Shown: positions 17,242-29,863, counted from the stretch's first letter. The stretch: 64,000 bases of DNA from Jiella flava (GCF_017349315.1 NZ_JAFMPP010000007.1:124001-188000); one strand, 5' to 3'. The notes: generated by a model from the sequence alone, not told the origin. Numbers and translations: made by a program.

Positions 17242-20097
17242 TCAGGCCTGCGGCTCGTCCGAGTCGTCGTCGGTCTCGTCCTCATCAGGCGTCGGCGTCG
17301 GGGCATCCAAATCCCCCGCGCCGCTCGCGGCGTCGCCGGCGAGTTCGACATCCTCATCCTCGGCGTCACCGGCCTCGTCGCCACCCTGATCCGGGATTCG
17401 CTCGACCGAGACCACGCGCTCGCCATCGGCGGTGCGGAAGATGGTCACGCCGCCGGTTGCCCGGCCCTTCATACCAATCCCATCGACCGGCACGCGGATC
17501 ACCTGGCCGCGATCGGTGACGAGCAGCAGCTGATCCTCGGCGTCCACCGGGAAACCGGCGATGATCTGGCCGAGCTTGTCGAGGCGATTGGTATCCGTCG
17601 CGCGAATGCCCTTACCACCGCGCCCGCTGGTGCGGAATTCGTAGGACGACGAACGCTTGCCGTACCCGAACTCGCTGACCGTGAGGATGAACTCCTCCGC
17701 CGCGCTCAATTGGCCATAGCGCTCCTGGTCGATAGAGACCTCCTCGACGCCCTCTTCCTCAACCACCGGGGCCTCGGCGCCAGCATCGCCACCGGCCTCG
17801 CCATCGACGGCCCGGCGCATCTTCAAATAGGACGCGCGCTCGGCCGGGGTCGCTTCGACATGACGCAGGATCGCCATCGACACGACACTCTCGCCGTCAC
17901 CGAGGGAAATGCCCCTCACACCGATCGAATTGCGCCCGGCAAAGACGCGCACGTCGGTCGTCGGGAAGCGGATGCACTGGCCTGACGAGGCGGTCAGCAG
18001 GACGTCGTCCTCTTCGGTGCAGGTCGCGACGGCAAGGATCTCGTCGCCCTCGTCGTCGAGCTTCATGGCGATCTTGCCGTTGCGATTGACCTGGACGAAG
18101 TCCGACAGCTTGTTGCGCCGGACCGTGCCGCGAGTGGTCGCGAACATGACGTTCAGCCGCTCGGCCGCGTCGGGATCGCTCGGCAGAGGCAGGATCGAGG
18201 TGATCCGCTCGTTCTTCTCCAGCGGCAAGAGATTGATCAGTGCCTTGCCGCGCGCCTGCGGCGTCGCCAGCGGCAGCCGCCAAACCTTCTCCTTGTAGAC
18301 GATGCCGCGCGAGGAGAAGAACAGGACGGCGGTGTGGGTGTTCGCGACGAACAGCCGCGTCACCGAATCCTCGTCGTTCTTCAGCGACATGCCGGAGCGA
18401 CCCTTGCCGCCCCGCCGCTGCGCTCGGTAGGTCGCAAGCGGCACCCGTTTGATGTAGCCGGTGTGGGTGACGGTGACGACCATATCCTCGCGGGGAATGA
18501 GGTCTTCGTCCTCCATATCCGCCGCGCCCTCGGTCAGCTGCGTGCGGCGGGGCGTCGAGAACTCGTCGCGGATCGCGATCAGCTCGGCCTTGATGATCTC
18601 GCGCACCTTGATGCGCGAGGACAGGATTTCGAGATATTCGCGGATCTCCGCGCCGATCTTGTTCAACTCGTCGCCGATCTCGTCCCGGCCGAGCGCGGTC
18701 AGACGCTGCAGGCGCAGATCGAGGATCGCGCGGGCTTGGGCTTCCGACAAGCGATACGTGCCGTCCTCGGCGATCCGATGACGCGGATCGTCGATCAATC
18801 GCACCAGCGGCGCGACATCCTTGGCTTCCCAATTGCGCGCCATCAGGCGCTCGCGGGCGGTCGCCGGATCCGGCGCCTCGCGGATCAGCTTGATCACCGC
18901 GTCGATATTGGCGACGGCGATCGCCAGACCGACCAGGACGTGGGCGCGCTCGCGTGCCTTGCGCAGCAAGAACTTCGTGCGCCGGTTCACCACCTCTTCG
19001 CGGAAGGCGATAAAGGCCGACAGCATGTCGGACAGCGTCAGCTGCTCCGGCTTGCCGCCATTCAGCGCGACCATGTTGGCGCCGAAGGACGTCTGCAGCG
19101 GCGTGAAGCGGTAGAGCTGGTTGAGGACGACGTCGGTCGACGCGTCGCGCTTCAACTCGACCACGACGCGGTAGCCGTCCCGATCGGACTCGTCGCGGAT
19201 GTCGGAGATGCCCTCGATCCGCTTGTCGCGGACAAGCTCGGCCATCTTCTCGATCATCGAGGCCTTGTTCACCTGGTACGGAACCTCGGTGACAACGATC
19301 GCCTCGCGTTCGCCGCGCAGCGTCTCGGTGTGCACCTTGCCGCGCATCAGGATCGAGCCGCGGCCCGTCGAATAGGCCGATAGGATGCCGGCCCGGCCGA
19401 GCACCAGCGCACCGGTCGGAAAATCCGGACCGGGGATAATCTCGATCAGCTCATCCAGCGTGATCGCCGGATTGTCGATCATCGCGATCGTGCCGTCGAT
19501 GACCTCGCCGAGATTGTGCGGCGGAATATTCGTCGCCATGCCGACGGCGATGCCGCCGGAGCCGTTGACGAGAAGATTCGGGAAGCGGGCCGGCAGAACC
19601 ACCGGCTCCATCTCGCGGCCGTCGTAATTTTCCTGGAAATCGACGGTTTCCTTGTCGATGTCTTCCAGCATCGGATCGGCGATCTTCTGCAGCCGGCACT
19701 CGGTATAGCGCATGGCCGCCGGCGGATCGCCGTCGATCGATCCGAAATTGCCCTGACCATCGATCAGCGGCGCGCGCAGCGACCAGTCCTGCGCCATCCG
19801 CACCAAGGCATCGTAGATCGCCGCGTCACCATGGGGATGGTATTTACCCATCACCTCACCGACGACGCCGGCGGACTTGCGATAGGCCTTGGTCGAGTTC
19901 AGTCCCATCTCGTGCATGGCGAAGAGAATCCGCCGATGCACCGGCTTCAAGCCGTCGCGCACATCCGGCAGCGCGCGACTGACGATCACGCTCATGGCGT
20001 AATCGAGGTAGCTGCGCTGCATCTCGTCGATGATGGAGATGGTGTCGATGCCGCCGCCCGTTTCGGGAGGCAGCGGTGTGTCGTTGTCGTCTGCCAA
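17242..20097 (-). CDS. gyrA: DNA gyrase subunit A
   Basis: A 951-residue gyrase subunit, longer than E. coli GyrA (875). I use the TTG at 20097: AGGA lies 8 bases upstream and the product opens [11 protein letters not shown] before the conserved [23 protein letters not shown] block. The catalytic Tyr is Y131 (RYTE). The quinolone-pocket segment [10 protein letters not shown] has A92 where E. coli has Ser83, while D96 keeps Asp87. The GyrA box QRRGGKG starts the C-terminal wrapping domain. That domain has an acidic Gly/Ala insertion (about 800-825) and a strongly acidic last 45 residues. With GyrB it introduces negative supercoils. Confidence 0.96.
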   Translation of the reverse strand: MADDNDTPLPPETGGGIDTISIIDEMQRSYLDYAMSVIVSRALPDVRDGLKPVHRRILFAMHEMGLNSTKAYRKSAGVVGEVMGKYHPHGDAAIYDALVRMAQDWSLRAPLIDGQGNFGSIDGDPPAAMRYTECRLQKIADPMLEDIDKETVDFQENYDGREMEPVVLPARFPNLLVNGSGGIAVGMATNIPPHNLGEVIDGTIAMIDNPAITLDELIEIIPGPDFPTGALVLGRAGILSAYSTGRGSILMRGKVHTETLRGEREAIVVTEVPYQVNKASMIEKMAELVRDKRIEGISDIRDESDRDGYRVVVELKRDASTDVVLNQLYRFTPLQTSFGANMVALNGGKPEQLTLSDMLSAFIAFREEVVNRRTKFLLRKARERAHVLVGLAIAVANIDAVIKLIREAPDPATARERLMARNWEAKDVAPLVRLIDDPRHRIAEDGTYRLSEAQARAILDLRLQRLTALGRDEIGDELNKIGAEIREYLEILSSRIKVREIIKAELIAIRDEFSTPRRTQLTEGAADMEDEDLIPREDMVVTVTHTGYIKRVPLATYRAQRRGGKGRSGMSLKNDEDSVTRLFVANTHTAVLFFSSRGIVYKEKVWRLPLATPQARGKALINLLPLEKNERITSILPLPSDPDAAERLNVMFATTRGTVRRNKLSDFVQVNRNGKIAMKLDDEGDEILAVATCTEEDDVLLTASSGQCIRFPTTDVRVFAGRNSIGVRGISLGDGESVVSMAILRHVEATPAERASYLKMRRAVDGEAGGDAGAEAPVVEEEGVEEVSIDQERYGQLSAAEEFILTVSEFGYGKRSSSYEFRTSGRGGKGIRATDTNRLDKLGQIIAGFPVDAEDQLLLVTDRGQVIRVPVDGIGMKGRATGGVTIFRTADGERVVSVERIPDQGGDEAGDAEDEDVELAGDAASGAGDLDAPTPTPDEDETDDDSDEPQA

Positions 20098-20396
20098 GAA
20101 GCTATCCTGATCAGCAAAATTTGCTGGCTCCGCTATAGCGCGGCGGACGGCGAAGCGCAAATTTCATACGCCGCCAAAAGATCAAAAAACATCAAACAGA
20201 ACAAACCTCTAAGGCTCATCCCAAAGAAATTTATGAAACCCTGCAAGACGATTCCATTTCCATCTCCTCCGCGCCGCGAATCGAAGCGGCGGCAGCGACG
20301 GTCCGTGAAAGCCGGCACCAACTTGCCGCGGCGCGAAAAACTGCTACCCCATGTCCGACAGTCTCAACGGCAATCATCCCAAGGCGAGCGCCGCCG

Positions 20397-21089
20397 ATGT
20401 TCGACGTCCTCCTGAACGGCTTCACCACGTTGTTCGTCATTCTCGATCCGCTCGGGCTGATCCCGCTGTTTCTGACGCTCACACCCGGCGCGAGCGCCAC
20501 GGCACGCCGCATGGTGGCGCTAAGGGCTTCGGTCGTCGCGCTGGTCATTCTGGTGTTTTTCGGCCTTACCGGCCTGGCCCTGCTTGAGGTGCTCGGCATC
20601 ACCCTCGGCGCCTTCCGGCTCGCCGGTGGGCTGTTTTTGTTCTGGATCGGCTTTGAACTGGTCTTCGAACGACGTGGCGAGCGCAAGCGCAAGAGTGCGA
20701 GCCCGGCCGTCGAGGATCCCGAATCCGGCGACGTCGCCGCCTTTCCGCTGGCGATCCCGCTGATGGCCGGCCCCGGCGCGATCTCGGCGGTGATCCTATT
20801 ATCGGGCAATCTGCCTGGCGTCGTCGGCAAGGCAGCGCTGCTCGGCGTCATCTTGGCCGCGATGGCGGTGACCTTCGCCTTTTTGTCCGTCGCACATCGG
20901 CTCGACCGCTTTCTCGGCGCGACCAGTCGGGCGGTGATCTCGCGGCTTTTGGGCGTGCTTTTGGCCGCGCTGGCGGTGCAATTCGTTGCCGACGGCGTTG
21001 CGGCGCTCGTCCATTCGACATCGCTGAGCGCAGCGCCGACAGCATCGGCCCGACCAACGGAAGCGATTTTCGGACGGGGCGATGCGTAG
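20397..21089 (+). CDS. MarC-family integral membrane protein with repeat-derived C-terminus
   Basis: A 230-residue inner-membrane protein with about six hydrophobic segments. MarC landmarks are FVILDPLGLIPLFL near the N-terminus and IPLMAGPGAISAVILL centrally. Family function is unsettled; a link to multiple antibiotic resistance was withdrawn for E. coli MarC. The last about 16 codons, including the TAG stop, are encoded by an inverted copy of the intergenic repeat (21039-21127), so the natural protein probably ended near residue 210. It is divergent from gyrA. Confidence 0.88.
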   Translation: MFDVLLNGFTTLFVILDPLGLIPLFLTLTPGASATARRMVALRASVVALVILVFFGLTGLALLEVLGITLGAFRLAGGLFLFWIGFELVFERRGERKRKSASPAVEDPESGDVAAFPLAIPLMAGPGAISAVILLSGNLPGVVGKAALLGVILAAMAVTFAFLSVAHRLDRFLGATSRAVISRLLGVLLAALAVQFVADGVAALVHSTSLSAAPTASARPTEAIFGRGDA

Positions 21090-21127
21090 ACTCCATCCGA
21101 TCGCGCGTCCTTGCTGCGTCCTGTCGG
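21039..21127 (-). repeat. Intergenic palindromic repeat, copy 3 (inverted, both modules)
   Basis: Read on the minus strand, this contains CCGACAGGACGCAG, then CGCATCG, CCGAAAATCGCTTCCG and GGGCCGATGCTGT. The first module matches the 48.9-kb palindrome arm at 20 of 25 aligned positions. The second matches the 11.3-kb copy, although the right arm of its hairpin has decayed (GTTGGTCGG for GATTTTCGG). The element overlaps the last codons of marC. Confidence 0.7.
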
Positions 21128-21205
21128 ATGCGCGGCGCGCGAGCGGCTGACGCAACGTTTCGGCGAGCTTGTGGTTGTCTTTGCGATCACAAAAAGGAGA
21201 TCGGG

Positions 21206-22207
21206 ATGGCGCGATCGACAGGCCGCCGGCAAAAATCCGAGGACGACGGCAGCAAAAAGGCCGTCTATGCGGCGATGTTCGCCAATCTCGCGATCGCCGT
21301 GACGAAATTCGTTGCGGCGATTTTTTCGGGCTCCTCATCGATGCTGGCCGAAGGCATCCACTCGGTGATCGACACGGCCAATGAGGGCTTCCTGCTTCTC
21401 GGCCTTGCCCGCTCGAAGAAACCCGCTGACGAAAAACACCCCTTCGGCTACGGCGTCGAGGTCTATTTCTGGTCCTTCGTCGTGGCCATCCTGATCTTCG
21501 CTCTCGGCGCCGGCTTTTCGATCTTCGAGGGCGTCGAAGGGCTGATCAGCGGCGAGAGCAGCGGCCTTGAATCGCCGTTGATCGCGCTCATCGTTCTGGG
21601 CCTCGCCTTCTGTATAGAAGGCTATTCCTGGACCGTGGCCTTCAAGGAGTTTCAGCAACGACGCAAGGGCCAAAGCTTCTTCCGCGACTTCCGCGATCTC
21701 AAGGATCCGTCGGTTTTCGTCGTCTTGTTCGAGGACTCGGCCGCCTGTATCGGCGTCGTCATAGCCGCGATCGGCATTTCTCTCGCCTGGGCGACGGGGA
21801 TTGCCGCCTTCGACGCGGTCGGCTCGATCCTGATCGGCTTGCTGCTCGCCGTCACCGCAATCCTGCTCGCCATCGAAACGAAAGGGCTGCTGATCGGCGA
21901 GTCGGCCGGGCCGGAGCTGGAAAAGACCGTCCATGACGGCGTCAAGAGCCACCCCGCCATCGAGGCCGTCAACGAACTGCGCACGCTCCATCTCGGCCCG
22001 AACGACGTGCTGTTGACGATGAGCGTCGACTTCAAGGACGACGTGCCGTCGCAAGATATCGAGCGCGCGGTGAGCGAGATCGAAGCGCGGGTGCGCGACC
22101 GCTATCCGATGGTCAAGCGCGTCTTCGTCGAAGTGCAGTCGCGTTCCGGCCATGCGGAACTTGCCCGACGCGAGCTTCGCGATGCCGAACCGACCGCCGC
22201 CCGATGA
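21206..22207 (+). CDS. Cation diffusion facilitator transporter (SLC30A9-like subgroup)
   Basis: A 333-residue inner-membrane metal/proton antiporter candidate; AAGGAG lies 5 bases before the ATG at 21206. Visible motifs: SSSMLAEGIHSVIDTANE in TM2, HPFGYG after it, and DPSVFVVLFEDSAACIGVVIA in TM5. The TM5 motif has Glu-Asp in place of the classical His-Asp, which marks the ZNT9/SLC30A9-like subgroup rather than YiiP. A cytoplasmic C-terminal domain follows from about residue 230. The metal cannot be read from sequence. It follows marC by 116 bases on the same strand. Confidence 0.87.
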   Translation: MARSTGRRQKSEDDGSKKAVYAAMFANLAIAVTKFVAAIFSGSSSMLAEGIHSVIDTANEGFLLLGLARSKKPADEKHPFGYGVEVYFWSFVVAILIFALGAGFSIFEGVEGLISGESSGLESPLIALIVLGLAFCIEGYSWTVAFKEFQQRRKGQSFFRDFRDLKDPSVFVVLFEDSAACIGVVIAAIGISLAWATGIAAFDAVGSILIGLLLAVTAILLAIETKGLLIGESAGPELEKTVHDGVKSHPAIEAVNELRTLHLGPNDVLLTMSVDFKDDVPSQDIERAVSEIEARVRDRYPMVKRVFVEVQSRSGHAELARRELRDAEPTAAR

Positions 22208-22335
22208 TCATGCGGACCGGCCGGTAGCCTGTCCTTCGTTTTGCCGGCGCGCCGATCGCAGCGAGCCCAGCGGGCCCAGCGGGCCACCCGAGGCAGGTGG
22301 CCAAAGTTGATGAAGCGCCGATGATCGCGTGTCGC

Positions 22336-22854
22336 TCAGAACGGAATTTCGTCGTCGAGTTCGTTCGAGCCACCGCCGAAACCGCCACCGCCACGATCGG
22401 AGCTGCCGCCGCCATAGCCGCCGCGATCCGAACCGCCGCGGTCAAAGCCACTGCCGCCGCCCCGATATCCGCCGCCGCCACCTTCGCCGCCGCTGCTCTC
22501 GCCACGACCGCCGAGCATCTGCAATTCACCCCGGAAGCGCTGCAGCACCACCTCGGTCGTGTATTTCTTCTGACCGGACTGGTCCTCCCAGCTCCGGGTC
22601 TGCAGCTGCCCCTCGATGTAAACCGTCGAGCCCTTCTTCAGATACTGCTCGGCGACCTTCACGAGGTTCTCGTTGAAGATGACGACATTGTGCCACTCGG
22701 TGCGCTCGCGGCGCTCGCCCGACTGCTTGTCGCGCCAGGTCTCCGAGGTGGCGATCCGCAGATTGGCGACACTGTCGCCAGAATTCAGCCGCCGGATCTC
22801 AGGATCGGCACCGAGATTTCCGACCAGAATGACCTTGTTGACGCTTCCCGCCAT
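22336..22854 (-). CDS. ssb: Single-stranded DNA-binding protein
   Basis: A 172-residue protein. Residues 1-110 are the OB-fold ([45 protein letters not shown]). Residues about 118-163 form a Gly-rich linker with RGG-like repeats, and the chain ends in the acidic partner-binding tip DDEIPF. It coats single-stranded DNA in replication, repair and recombination. It is divergent from uvrA with a shared 303-base promoter region carrying an SOS box, the usual alphaproteobacterial arrangement. Confidence 0.95.
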   Translation of the reverse strand: MAGSVNKVILVGNLGADPEIRRLNSGDSVANLRIATSETWRDKQSGERRERTEWHNVVIFNENLVKVAEQYLKKGSTVYIEGQLQTRSWEDQSGQKKYTTEVVLQRFRGELQMLGGRGESSGGEGGGGGYRGGGSGFDRGGSDRGGYGGGSSDRGGGGFGGGSNELDDEIPF

Positions 22855-23019
22855 GTCCGAACTCCGACTGTTCAAAATTTTGCGCGAAACTAGACGAGTG
22901 ACCCCTGGTGCGAAACCCGTCGCCGGGCGCCGTCCCCATCTTCCAAGGCCTCGTGCGTCGCTGCCGCCACGATGCCGCGTTCGGAAAACGCCTTTTCACC
23001 CGCCGAAAACCACGTTATA

Positions 23020-23034
23020 GAACAAAAATAGAAC
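23020..23034 (+). promoter_or_regulatory. Predicted LexA (SOS) box between ssb and uvrA
   Basis: GAAC-N7-GAAC with the spacer AAAAATA, the direct-repeat consensus known for alphaproteobacterial LexA (GTTC-N7-GTTC on the other strand). It lies 123 bases before uvrA and 165 bases before ssb, both standard SOS genes. The surrounding 303 bases hold no gene. Confidence 0.85.
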
Positions 23035-23157
23035 ACACAAGAGGCGAATCGATCGGCAAGACGCATTGTGGCCGAGCCTTGGAGTTTGACCGGCCGGGCC
23101 TTAAGTAGTGCCTCGCTCCTTCAGACAGAAACCAGACGACGAACCGGCGGATTTTTG

Positions 23158-26079
<2,922 letters not shown>

Positions 26080-26128
26080 CTCCGAGCGACGGCTCTGCGG
26101 ATCGGGTTCGACGTCGGCTGCGCCGCAG

Positions 26129-26515
26129 CTACCACAAGCGCGGCACGCCGAACCCATCAAACGCCGTGTCGACGGTGACGACGACCAGATCTTCCACCGT
26201 TGCCTGTGCGGCGAGAAGCCGGTCGAACGGATCCTTGTGAGCGCCGGGCATTCGGCCCGCGAGCAGCGCGTGCGCAGCGGTTACCGCCAGAACCGAAAAT
26301 CGCTCGGCACGGACAAGAGCGTCGAAATTTTTAGCGATCGGCGCGATTTCCGGCCATTTTCCGAGGCGATATTTCGTCGCAATTTCAAAAGCGGACGCAG
26401 CGCTTGCCGCAATCATATGATCGGGCTCGGCGATAGCATCCGCCGCAGCGCGACTTAGTCGAGGATCATTGAGCAGCCACCACGCAAGCGCATGGGTGTC
26501 GAGAAGATATCTCAT
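26129..26515 (-). CDS. VapC-like PIN-domain toxin
   Basis: A 128-residue PIN-domain ribonuclease candidate. Acidic active-site residues are in place: D6 (LLDTHALAWW), E44 (SAFEIATK), D95/D98 (DPFDRLLAAQA) and D116. The start overlaps the antitoxin stop by 4 bases (ATGA). Toxins of this family cut specific tRNA or rRNA sites when free of antitoxin. It lies convergent with uvrA, 49 bases away. Base composition matches its neighbours, and no mobile element flanks it. Confidence 0.85.
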   Translation of the reverse strand: MRYLLDTHALAWWLLNDPRLSRAAADAIAEPDHMIAASAASAFEIATKYRLGKWPEIAPIAKNFDALVRAERFSVLAVTAAHALLAGRMPGAHKDPFDRLLAAQATVEDLVVVTVDTAFDGFGVPRLW

Positions 26516-26793
26516 TCCCCGTTGTCGCCAGGAAAGGAATATTTGCCTTCCCAGGCCGCAAGTTCATCTTCGGACATCGGCTGAAGAAAAAGATCCGACG
26601 GAATCTTGTCGCGAAGATGCGCCAAGGCGCCAGGCACGCGCCTCGGCAGCAAGGTGCCCTCCGCCGCCTCGACCGGCACCAATTTCGCCACCGGCGCGTC
26701 GCCCCGCGTGATGAGCACCTCTTCGCCGGCTTCCACGCGGGCGAGAAGATCGGCCAGATCGGCCGTCGCCCTTTCGATGGTGACCACGGTCAT
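26512..26793 (-). CDS. Phd/YefM-type antitoxin of the PIN toxin
   Basis: A 93-residue antitoxin. I use the ATG at 26793, which has GGAGG 5 bases upstream; an ATG at 26805 lies 4 codons earlier. Residues 1-45 match the Phd/YefM DNA-binding fold (ADLADLLARVEAGEEVLITRGDAPVAKLVPV). The acidic C-terminal part (PMSEDELAAWEGKYSF) would wrap and inhibit the toxin. Pairs of this type repress their own promoter. It is first in a two-gene operon, translationally coupled to the toxin. Confidence 0.85.
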   Translation of the reverse strand: MTVVTIERATADLADLLARVEAGEEVLITRGDAPVAKLVPVEAAEGTLLPRRVPGALAHLRDKIPSDLFLQPMSEDELAAWEGKYSFPGDNGE

Positions 26794-26859
26794 CGCGTCC
26801 TCCATGCAGATAAAGCAAATTTAGGCGCAAGATCGCGCCGGCACAATCAGGAGCCGATT

Positions 26860-27660
26860 ATGACCACAAAAGGCACCATCCGCACTGGCATCGGCGGCTG
26901 GACGTTCGATCCGTGGAACGAGACCTTCTATCCGGCCGACCTCGCCAAGACCCGCCAGCTCGCCTATGCGGCCTCGAAGCTGACCTCGATTGAGGTCAAC
27001 GGAACCTTTTATCGCAGCCAGAGCCCGGCAACATATGCCAAATGGGCCAGTGCGGTACCGACCGGTTTCGTCTTTTCGCTGAAGGCCCCGCGCTTTGCCG
27101 TCAATCGCAAGGTGCTGTCGGAGGCCGGTGAGTCGATTGAGCGCTTTGTCGGTTCGGGCATCGTCGAACTCGGCGATCATCTCGGCCCCATCCTTTGGCA
27201 ATTCGCCGCGACCAAGTCATTCGACGCCAATGATTTCAGCGGATTTCTCAAGCTGCTGCCAAAATCCGCCGACGGTGTGGCGCTGCGCCACGTCGTCGAA
27301 CCACGCCATTCAAGCTTCAATGTCCCGCAATTCGTCGATCTGTGCAAAGAATCGGGCGTTGCCATCGTCTGCGCCGACAGCGACGCCTATCCGCAAATCG
27401 CCGATGTGACAGCCGACTTCGCCTATCTCCGCCTGCAGCGCGGCGACGCGGCGATCGACACCTGCTATCCGGCCGATGCTCTCGATCATTGGGCGGCGCG
27501 GCTGCAGACGTTTGCCGCAGGGGGCGAGCCGGGCGACCTCAAGAAAGCCTCACCCGAGCGTCTCCCCGCAGCCCAGCCGCGCGACGTTTTTGCCTATTTC
27601 ATCCGCTCCGGCAAACCGCGCGCCCCCCATGGCGCGATGGCACTGACGGCCCGCCTGTGA
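26860..27660 (+). CDS. DUF72-domain protein
   Basis: A 266-residue cytoplasmic protein with CAGGAG upstream of the ATG at 26860. It has the DUF72 landmarks: TGIGGWTFDPWNETFYP at the start, IEVNGTFYR, FSLKAPRF, LWQFAATKSF and VEPRHSSF. The family has a TIM-barrel fold and no established reaction. It is divergent from the toxin-antitoxin pair. The longer frame back to 26617 is shadow. Confidence 0.85.
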   Translation: MTTKGTIRTGIGGWTFDPWNETFYPADLAKTRQLAYAASKLTSIEVNGTFYRSQSPATYAKWASAVPTGFVFSLKAPRFAVNRKVLSEAGESIERFVGSGIVELGDHLGPILWQFAATKSFDANDFSGFLKLLPKSADGVALRHVVEPRHSSFNVPQFVDLCKESGVAIVCADSDAYPQIADVTADFAYLRLQRGDAAIDTCYPADALDHWAARLQTFAAGGEPGDLKKASPERLPAAQPRDVFAYFIRSGKPRAPHGAMALTARL

Positions 27661-27725
27661 GCCGCAGAGCCTGAGGCCGCGCCAACGCCCCGCGACCGGC
27701 CACCGCGATCAGGTCTCTCGGCGGC

Positions 27726-29810
27726 TCAGCTCTTTGCCTTGTTCCAGGCGTCGATCGCCTGTTTGAACACGCGATCGCCGGGAATGCCTTTCTCGATCGA
27801 GATCAGCGCCCTGCGGCCGGTGCTATAGGCCAGCGGGATATCGATCCATTTCTGGTTCTGCAGCAGCGACAGATTGGACTTCACCGCATCATCGAGATTG
27901 TTGAGCGCGATGATGAAGTAGTTGTCCGAGATCTTGCCGGCCACGCCGATCAGCTTCTCGCCCCGCGCCTCTTCGCTCTCTTTCAGCCGCATCGACTGGA
28001 CATTGGCGACGCTGCCGCCGGAAAAATCCTTCGGCACGTCGAATTCCAGCTCGATGACGTGGCTGGCCGGCAGGGTCGGATCGGTGTTGCGCTTGATCGT
28101 CATCGTCATCTTGACGTTCTGCTCGGGAACGTCGGCGACCGCCTTGATCGCAGGCTCGCCGGGTTTTCCATCGGCGCCCGGCTCGTCCACGAGCGACCAA
28201 ACCACCGTTCCGGTGTTCTTGGTCACCGGCTGATCCTTGGTGCGTTCCTGATAGAAGATCACGTTCTGGCCAACCGCCAGCTGGTTGCCGGTCTGAACGC
28301 TGGCGCCATTCGTCTGGGGCGCCGGCATGGTGGCCGGGGGATTGCCGCTTTGGCCATCTGCCGGCGTGCTGTTGCCGCCGACGACGGACGGATTCTTACC
28401 GATCTCGCTCGACAAGGTCGGCGTCGCGCCCGGCTGCGGGCCGTTCTGATCGACGCTGGTCGCCGCCGCGACATTGGTGCCTTCGTCAAAAGCGTTGGCC
28501 GTCTTGTCCGCCGGCCCGGGATCGACTTCGCTTCCGTCCGGAAGCAGCCGTTGGGTAAAGCGGCGGGTCGCAGTGGCCGAGTCGGTCTTGTTCGCGGCGC
28601 TCTGCACCGCCTTGTCGGCCGTAGCGGCCTGCTTGTCGCTCGTTGCCTGCCCGCCGACCGAACCGCTCTTTTCGGTGGACTGGTCGGCGATCGTGCCGAT
28701 ATCGGCCGAACCGACGAGCAGATTCTCGATCTGATCGCGATAGGCCCAGACGGTCGTCCCGACAGCGCCGAGAAGGAGAATGACAACCGCTGCGACCGCG
28801 ATCTTGCCGCTTTGGCCGGATCGTTTGGGCCGCCGGTTCGGATAACGCGGAGCGGTGATGTCCGCCTCGGGGATATCGTGATCGTCGACCCGAATATCGT
28901 CGGGAACGCGCTCGCCCGTCCGATCGTCGGAGGAGCGATCATCGGTCGCGCGATCTTGGTCCTTGCCACGCTCGCGGGCGTCCGCCTTGCTCTCGCCATC
29001 ACGGTCGCCGCGACCGCCCGGCGTGATGAAGGGCGCAGCGATCGATGGCGGGCCATCGCCCGCATCGGGCTCTTCGGTTTCCGGCGGGACGAAGGGCTGC
29101 GCCTGGGGACCGGGCTTGCGCCCGGCGGGCGCCTGACGCTCAGATGCGGCCGCCGCCGCTCCGGTGGCGGCCGGCATCGTTGCAGCAGGCAACCGCGCCC
29201 CGGTTTGCGGCGACGACTGACGGGGATTGGCCGATTCGGCAGGCTCGACCGGCTGCTGCGGACGTGGCGTCTGGCGCGGCTCGCCGCGTGACGGCGCAGC
29301 CTGCCCGTCGGCTGACCGCGGGCGTGGGTCGTCAACGCCTTGCGCCCGACTTGGCTGTTGCTGCGGCTGTTGCGGCTGCGGCAGGGGTTGACGCGGCTCG
29401 GGCGCCGTCGGAGCGACGCGTCCGGTCTGAGACGCGGCGGGCTTTTCGCGCGGCGGCTCGGCCGGACTGCCGGCGGCGGGAGCTAAGGGCTGAGCCTGCG
29501 GCTCGGCCGAAACGCGGCTCGGCGCGGGTTGTGGCGCCTGTGGAATCGGTGCGGCCGCCTCCGATTCTGAGCCGTCAGCCTCTGCCCCTTCGGTCTCTTG
29601 GGCGACGTAGTGCTCCTCGGTGCGGGTAATGGCATCTTCGAGCGCGGCGAGGCGCGCCGAAACCACCGGTTCCGCAAGGGGCGGATTGGCCGCGTTGATC
29701 TGCCGCTGAATGGCAGCCCGGGCTTTTTCGTAGACCTTTTCCCGCATTTGCGGCGTTGCACGCGGCAGGCCGTCGATGGTCTTGCGAAGAACGCCGCTCA
29801 GATCCGCCAT
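27726..29810 (-). CDS. Large Pro-rich single-pass membrane protein, function unknown
   Basis: A 694-residue protein I cannot assign. Residues 1-70 are helical and charged (TPQMREKVYEKARAAIQRQI). About 80-330 are Pro/Gln/Ala-rich and disordered, ending in a charged Arg/Asp stretch. One transmembrane helix (about 337-357, KIAVAAVVILLLGAVGTTVW) follows basic residues. The outer part has a low-complexity Thr/Gly/Asn region, then a folded domain from about 520 (AVGQNVIFYQERTKD, MTIKRNTDPTLPASHVIELEF). Topology is inferred as N-terminus inside and C-terminal domain in the periplasm. It follows purA by 53 bases on the same strand. Confidence 0.78.
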   Translation of the reverse strand: MADLSGVLRKTIDGLPRATPQMREKVYEKARAAIQRQINAANPPLAEPVVSARLAALEDAITRTEEHYVAQETEGAEADGSESEAAAPIPQAPQPAPSRVSAEPQAQPLAPAAGSPAEPPREKPAASQTGRVAPTAPEPRQPLPQPQQPQQQPSRAQGVDDPRPRSADGQAAPSRGEPRQTPRPQQPVEPAESANPRQSSPQTGARLPAATMPAATGAAAAASERQAPAGRKPGPQAQPFVPPETEEPDAGDGPPSIAAPFITPGGRGDRDGESKADARERGKDQDRATDDRSSDDRTGERVPDDIRVDDHDIPEADITAPRYPNRRPKRSGQSGKIAVAAVVILLLGAVGTTVWAYRDQIENLLVGSADIGTIADQSTEKSGSVGGQATSDKQAATADKAVQSAANKTDSATATRRFTQRLLPDGSEVDPGPADKTANAFDEGTNVAAATSVDQNGPQPGATPTLSSEIGKNPSVVGGNSTPADGQSGNPPATMPAPQTNGASVQTGNQLAVGQNVIFYQERTKDQPVTKNTGTVVWSLVDEPGADGKPGEPAIKAVADVPEQNVKMTMTIKRNTDPTLPASHVIELEFDVPKDFSGGSVANVQSMRLKESEEARGEKLIGVAGKISDNYFIIALNNLDDAVKSNLSLLQNQKWIDIPLAYSTGRRALISIEKGIPGDRVFKQAIDAWNKAKS

Positions 29811-29863
29811 GGATTGCAGTCACTCGTTTGTCTTTATGGATTGTCGTCCCGACGTCCGCGACT

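Noticed and set aside
18334-19383. A 349-codon frame antisense to gyrA
   Set aside because: It is fully contained in gyrA and has no independent motif or start signal.
23068-23157. Upstream extension of uvrA by 30 codons
   Set aside because: It lies in the regulatory spacer just past the SOS box; UvrA similarity starts at the ATG at 23158.
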